Source: an uncultured Eubacteriales bacterium
Lineage (GTDB): Bacteria > Bacillota > Clostridia > Monoglobales > Monoglobaceae
Assembly (NCBI GenBank): GCA_900550775.1
Contig: URTH01000046.1
Span: 1 to 10,765, forward strand
Direction: 5' to 3'
DNA: 10,765 bases
The notes beneath the pieces are model-generated. The model saw nothing but the letters and a program-made list of their open reading frames with translations. It was not told the DNA's origin and searched no databases. This document shows positions 7,558-10,765 of the stretch, in pieces. The stretch's first letter is position 1, and each line of letters begins with the position of its first letter. The translations under genes were made by a program, and so were the position numbers.

Positions 7558-7613
7558 AAACAATTGATAATTTTTCCTCTCCGTGCTACAATAGGAATAT
7601 GTGGAAATTGTTT
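7558..7613 (+). repeat. 8-bp inverted repeat flanking the ABC-operon promoter
   Basis: AAACAATT (7558-7565) overlaps the -35 box, and its exact reverse complement AATTGTTT (7606-7613) lies just after the predicted transcription start, 40 bases away. The arrangement could be a paired operator. It could also be chance in AT-rich DNA. Confidence 0.25.
7564..7592 (+). promoter_or_regulatory. sigma-A promoter for the ABC exporter operon
   Basis: TTGATA (7564-7569) and TACAAT (7587-7592) are 17 bases apart, with TGC (7584-7586) providing an extended -10 element. The start is expected near 7599, leaving about 32 untranslated bases before the ATG at 7631. That is too short for a BmrB-type leader peptide with attenuation as described for bmrCD of Bacillus subtilis. 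Confidence 0.85.
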
Positions 7614-7619
7614 GAGAAC

Positions 7620-7623
7620 GGAG
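7620..7623 (+). promoter_or_regulatory. ribosome binding site that decides the start of the first ABC gene
   Basis: GGAG lies seven bases before ATG 7631-7633 but only one base before the in-frame GTG 7625-7627. Normal spacing therefore favours the ATG, two codons further in. Confidence 0.65.
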
Positions 7624-7630
7624 CGTGCTT

Positions 7631-9370
7631 ATGATCAAAAAACTTTTGCCTTATCTTCGGGATTACAAAAAAGAAAGCCTGCTCGGCCCTCTGTTTAAGC
7701 TTTTGGAGGCGTGCTTTGAATTGATTGTGCCGCTGATTATGGCGTCCATGATCGATGTGGGAATCCAGAATCACGACAAGGTATATATCGCAAAAATGGG
7801 TGTTGTGCTGGTGCTGCTCGGCATTTTGGGGCTTGTCAGTGCACTGACGGCGCAATACTTTGCCGCAAAGGCCGCCTACGGCTTCGGCACGGCGCTGCGC
7901 CGGGATATGTTTGCCCATTGCAACCACCTTTCTTTTACCGAACTGGATCAGCTCGGCACCGCCGGGCTGATTACCCGGATCACCGGGGACATCAACCAGG
8001 CACAGTCCGGCGTGAATATGCTGCTGCGCCTGTTTATGCGTTCTCCGTTTCTGGTGATCGGCGCATTGATTATGGCGTTTCGCATTAACACCAAAATCGC
8101 CTGGATCTTTGCCGCGGCCGTTCCGGTTTTAAGTCTGGTGATCTACGGCATTATGGCATTTAGTATGCCGATTTATAAAAAGGGACAAAAGCAGTTAGAC
8201 CGGCTGTCTCTTATCACACGGGAAAATCTTTTGGGTGTTCGGGTCATCCGCGCCTTTTCGCGGCAGACGGACGAGGAGCGCGCGTTTACCGAATCCTCGG
8301 AGGGGATGCGGCATTTTCAGCTGCGTGCCGGCCGCATCTCCGCGCTGATGAACCCCTTAACCTATGTTCTGGTAAATGTTTGTATTATACTGATTTTGCA
8401 GCAGGGCGCAAAAATGACCAACATCGGCGACCTGACCCAGGGCGAGGTCATCGCGCTGGTGAACTATATGACGCAGATTCTTCTTGCGCTGATTGTACTG
8501 GCGCAGCTGATCGTCACCCTGACCCGTGCCGCCGCCTCGGCCGTGCGGATTTGTGAGGTATTTGCGGTTCAGCCGTCCATGGACGACCGTGAAAATCAGC
8601 AGCAGACGCCGGTTTCGGGCGCGCCGAAGGTACAGTTTGAAAACGTCAGCTTTTCCTACGGGAAAGCACAGGAGGACGCCCTGTCCGGCATTGACTTTTC
8701 CGTCCGCCCCGGCGAGACCATCGGCATTATCGGCGGTACCGGCGCCGGAAAATCCACGCTGGTTCATCTTCTGCCGCGGTTTTATGATGTCAGCACGGGA
8801 CGGATTTTAATTGACGGCATTGACGTGCGCCGCTACCCGTTTTGGCAGCTGCGCAGCAAAATCGGATTTGTGCCGCAAAAGGCGGTTCTGTTTCGCGGTA
8901 CCATCCGCGAAAACATGCAGTGGCGCAAAAAGGACGCCACCGATGCAGAGATTTACCGTGCGCTGAAAATTGCGCAGGCGGACGAGGTTGTCCGCCAAAA
9001 AGAGGGCGGTCTTGACGCCGCGGTCAGCCAGGGCGGCAAGAACTTTTCCGGCGGTCAGCGGCAGCGGCTTACCATTGCCCGCGCGCTGGTCGGAGATCCC
9101 GAAATTTTAATTCTGGACGACAGCGCCTCTGCCCTTGACTATGCCACAGACGCACGTTTAAGATCCGCATTATCCAAAGAAACCAAAGACATGACGGTCT
9201 TTTTGGTCTCGCAGCGCGCCGCGTCGCTGATGCACGCCGACCGCATTTTGGTTTTGGACGACGGCAAGCCGGTGGGGCTCGGCAAGCATACCGAACTGTT
9301 TGACACCTGTGCGGTTTACCGTGAAATTTGTCTTTCTCAATTATCGGAAGAGGAGGTGCGCCGCGCATGA
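7631..9370 (+). CDS. ABC exporter half-transporter, permease-ATPase fusion with degenerate catalytic site
   Basis: This 579-residue inner-membrane protein has a six-helix exporter domain (about 1-325) followed by an ATPase domain (about 335-570). ATPase motifs visible: Walker A GGTGAGKST (368-376, K374), Q-loop Q416, signature FSGGQ (472-476), and Walker B ILILDD (D496). The residue after the Walker B aspartate is D497, not the usual catalytic Glu, and the switch position reads SQR (Q528), not His. The same pair of changes marks the non-catalytic half of heterodimeric exporters such as TM287/288, BmrCD and LmrCD. This subunit should therefore work with the product of the next gene, whose ATG overlaps its TGA. 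Such exporters move drugs, lipids or peptides out of the cell; the substrate is not visible here. It is transcribed from the promoter at 7564-7592. The start was chosen from the ribosome binding site. BmrC/YheI-like is the closest named type, with no symbol justified. Confidence 0.95.
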   Translation: MIKKLLPYLRDYKKESLLGPLFKLLEACFELIVPLIMASMIDVGIQNHDKVYIAKMGVVLVLLGILGLVSALTAQYFAAKAAYGFGTALRRDMFAHCNHLSFTELDQLGTAGLITRITGDINQAQSGVNMLLRLFMRSPFLVIGALIMAFRINTKIAWIFAAAVPVLSLVIYGIMAFSMPIYKKGQKQLDRLSLITRENLLGVRVIRAFSRQTDEERAFTESSEGMRHFQLRAGRISALMNPLTYVLVNVCIILILQQGAKMTNIGDLTQGEVIALVNYMTQILLALIVLAQLIVTLTRAAASAVRICEVFAVQPSMDDRENQQQTPVSGAPKVQFENVSFSYGKAQEDALSGIDFSVRPGETIGIIGGTGAGKSTLVHLLPRFYDVSTGRILIDGIDVRRYPFWQLRSKIGFVPQKAVLFRGTIRENMQWRKKDATDAEIYRALKIAQADEVVRQKEGGLDAAVSQGGKNFSGGQRQRLTIARALVGDPEILILDDSASALDYATDARLRSALSKETKDMTVFLVSQRAASLMHADRILVLDDGKPVGLGKHTELFDTCAVYREICLSQLSEEEVRRA

Positions 9371-10765
9371 TCGATACGGAAAAAAAGGAACAGCGACAAA
9401 CCGTCAAACGGGTACTGCGTCTGCTGCGCCCCTACATGGGACGGCTGATTTTATCCCTTTCTCTGGCGGCGGTCACCGTATTTTTTACCCTGTATGTTCC
9501 GGTGCTGACCGGCCATGCGGTGGATCTGATTATCGGCCCCGGCAAGGTTGACTTTTTGGGGCTTGGCCCGATTCTGCTGCGCATCGGCATCGCCGCCGTA
9601 CTGACTGCGCTGGCGCAGTGGCTGATGACCCTGGTGCATAACCGCATCGCCTATGACGTTGTCCACGAGATGCGGACGCTTGCCTTTTGCAAGCTGCAAA
9701 AGCTTCCCTTTTCTTATTTGGACAATCACCAGACCGGGGATATGATCAGCCGCATCACCACCGATGTCGATCAGTTTTCCGACGGACTGCTGATGGGCTT
9801 TTCACAGCTGTTTACCGGCGTGATTACCATCTTCGGCACGCTCTTGTTTATGTTCTCGGTCAACATCTGGATTTCTCTCGCCGTGGTACTGATTACACCG
9901 CTCTCGCTGTTTGTTGCCTCCTCCATCGCGCGCCACACCTTTCACATGTTCGGCCGCCAGTCTGAGGTGCGCGGTGAGATGACCGCTCTGGTAGAGGAGA
10001 TGGTGGGCAACGCAAAAATCGTTAAGGCGTTCGGCTACGAGGAAACCGCCGAAGAACGCATGGAGGAAATCAACCAGCAGCTGCGCAAATACGGGCAAAA
10101 GGCCGTGTTTTATTCCTCGCTGACCAACCCCAGCACCCGTTTTGTAAACGGCCTGGTCTATGCGGCAGTCGGCGTTGTCGGCGCCTTTGCGGCAGTCAGC
10201 GGTCGGCTTTCTGTCGGTCAGCTATCCTGCTTTTTGACCTACGCCAACCAATACACCAAGCCGTTTAACGAGATTTCCGGCGTGGTGACGGAGCTGCAAA
10301 ACGCACTGGCCTCGGCGCGGCGCGTGTTTGCGCTGATCGATGCGGAACCGGAAATCCCGGACGCCGCCGGCGCCCGCGTCCTGACCGACCCGGACGGCAG
10401 CGTCTCGCTCTCGCATGTCTCCTTTTCCTATCGGAAATCGCAGCCGCTGATCGAGGATTTTCAGCTTTCGGTCACAAAGGGGCAGCGGATTGCAATCGTG
10501 GGGCCGACCGGCTGCGGCAAGACGACCCTGATTAACCTTTTGATGCGGTTTTATGACGTTGACCGCGGCGAAATTTGCGTCAGTCACATCCCGATCAAAG
10601 ACATTACAAGGAATAGTCTGCGCAAAAGCTACGGCATGGTTTTGCAGGACACCTGGCTGAAAACCGGCACCATCCGCGACAACATCGCATATGGCCGCCC
10701 GGACGCCTCCTTGGACGAGGTGGTTGCCGCCGCCAAGGCCGTACACGCGCACCCGTTTATCATGC
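9367..10765 (+). CDS. ABC exporter half-transporter, partner subunit (3' truncated by window edge)
   Basis: The frame opens at ATG 9367-9369, which overlaps the TGA of the upstream gene (ATGA). AGGAGG at 9351-9356 lies ten bases before it, so the two are translationally coupled. The frame stays open to base 10765 (466 complete codons). Residues 1 to about 330 form the membrane domain, with hydrophobic segments near 27-50, 75-100, 140-185 and 258-280. The ATPase domain begins near 345 and shows Walker A GPTGCGKTT (379-387, K385) and the Q-loop Q427 within VLQDTWL. The signature, Walker B and switch His lie beyond the window. By analogy with BmrD/LmrD/TM288 this half should carry the canonical catalytic Glu. 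That is a prediction, since the residues are not in view. Confidence 0.93.
   Translation, partial: MIDTEKKEQRQTVKRVLRLLRPYMGRLILSLSLAAVTVFFTLYVPVLTGHAVDLIIGPGKVDFLGLGPILLRIGIAAVLTALAQWLMTLVHNRIAYDVVHEMRTLAFCKLQKLPFSYLDNHQTGDMISRITTDVDQFSDGLLMGFSQLFTGVITIFGTLLFMFSVNIWISLAVVLITPLSLFVASSIARHTFHMFGRQSEVRGEMTALVEEMVGNAKIVKAFGYEETAEERMEEINQQLRKYGQKAVFYSSLTNPSTRFVNGLVYAAVGVVGAFAAVSGRLSVGQLSCFLTYANQYTKPFNEISGVVTELQNALASARRVFALIDAEPEIPDAAGARVLTDPDGSVSLSHVSFSYRKSQPLIEDFQLSVTKGQRIAIVGPTGCGKTTLINLLMRFYDVDRGEICVSHIPIKDITRNSLRKSYGMVLQDTWLKTGTIRDNIAYGRPDASLDEVVAAAKAVHAHPFIM

Noticed and set aside
7625..7630. GTG at 7625 as start of the first ABC gene
   Set aside because: The GGAG at 7620-7623 would be one base from the GTG; seven bases to the ATG at 7631 is normal spacing, and related proteins typically begin at the MIKKLLPY motif.
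7408..7630. Leader peptide or riboswitch before the ABC operon
   Set aside because: The predicted leader is only about 32 bases, with no small frame having a ribosome binding site and no structured element.
1..10765. CRISPR array, transposon, toxin-antitoxin or dedicated phage-defence system
   Set aside because: No repeated spacer arrangement, transposase, terminal repeats or defence-type domains are seen. All long coding frames are explained by a hydrogenase, two envelope proteins and an ABC exporter.

Overview
The window looks like a piece of chromosome from an anaerobic, Gram-positive-type bacterium of the Clostridia/Firmicutes. The support is a catalytic [FeFe]-hydrogenase fragment, an S-layer-homology (SLH) envelope protein, strong AGGAGG-type ribosome binding sites, and sigma-A promoters with extended -10 boxes. 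Composition is moderately GC-rich by eye, with AT-rich intergenic regions. I see no rRNA or tRNA gene, no CRISPR array, no insertion sequence and no phage gene. No intergenic stretch exceeds 300 bases. The genus cannot be read from the sequence.

Layout. (1) Bases 1-816, plus strand: the C-terminal part of an [FeFe]-hydrogenase catalytic subunit whose start lies left of the window. (2) Bases 817-895: a short convergent gap with a near-perfect hairpin that can terminate transcription from both sides. (3) Bases 896-5872, minus strand: a 1658-residue secreted alpha-2-macroglobulin-like protein, probably a lipoprotein, without the thioester motif. (4) Bases 5873-6030: leader of that gene with two adjacent hairpins, then a strong terminator of the gene upstream. 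(5) Bases 6031-7407, minus strand: a secreted protein with three SLH repeats and an M15-type (VanY/DD-carboxypeptidase-like) metallopeptidase domain. (6) Bases 7408-7630: a divergent control region with one well-formed promoter in each direction. (7) Bases 7631-9370 and 9367-10765, plus strand: two translationally coupled ABC exporter half-transporters. The first has a degenerate ATPase site; the second runs off the right edge.

How the genes may work together. The two minus-strand genes are both exported envelope proteins and lie in tandem. One is predicted to bind the cell wall and trim peptidoglycan peptides; the other resembles the protease-trapping or envelope-protecting bacterial macroglobulins. 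The ABC pair has the hallmarks of an asymmetric heterodimeric exporter of the BmrCD/LmrCD/TM287-288 type. It is transcribed away from the envelope genes. The hydrogenase is an unrelated energy-metabolism gene that only converges on the block. Most of the window is recognisable. The parts most worth a second look are the thioester-less macroglobulin next to an SLH-M15 peptidase, and the repeated hairpin-loop motif in the macroglobulin leader.
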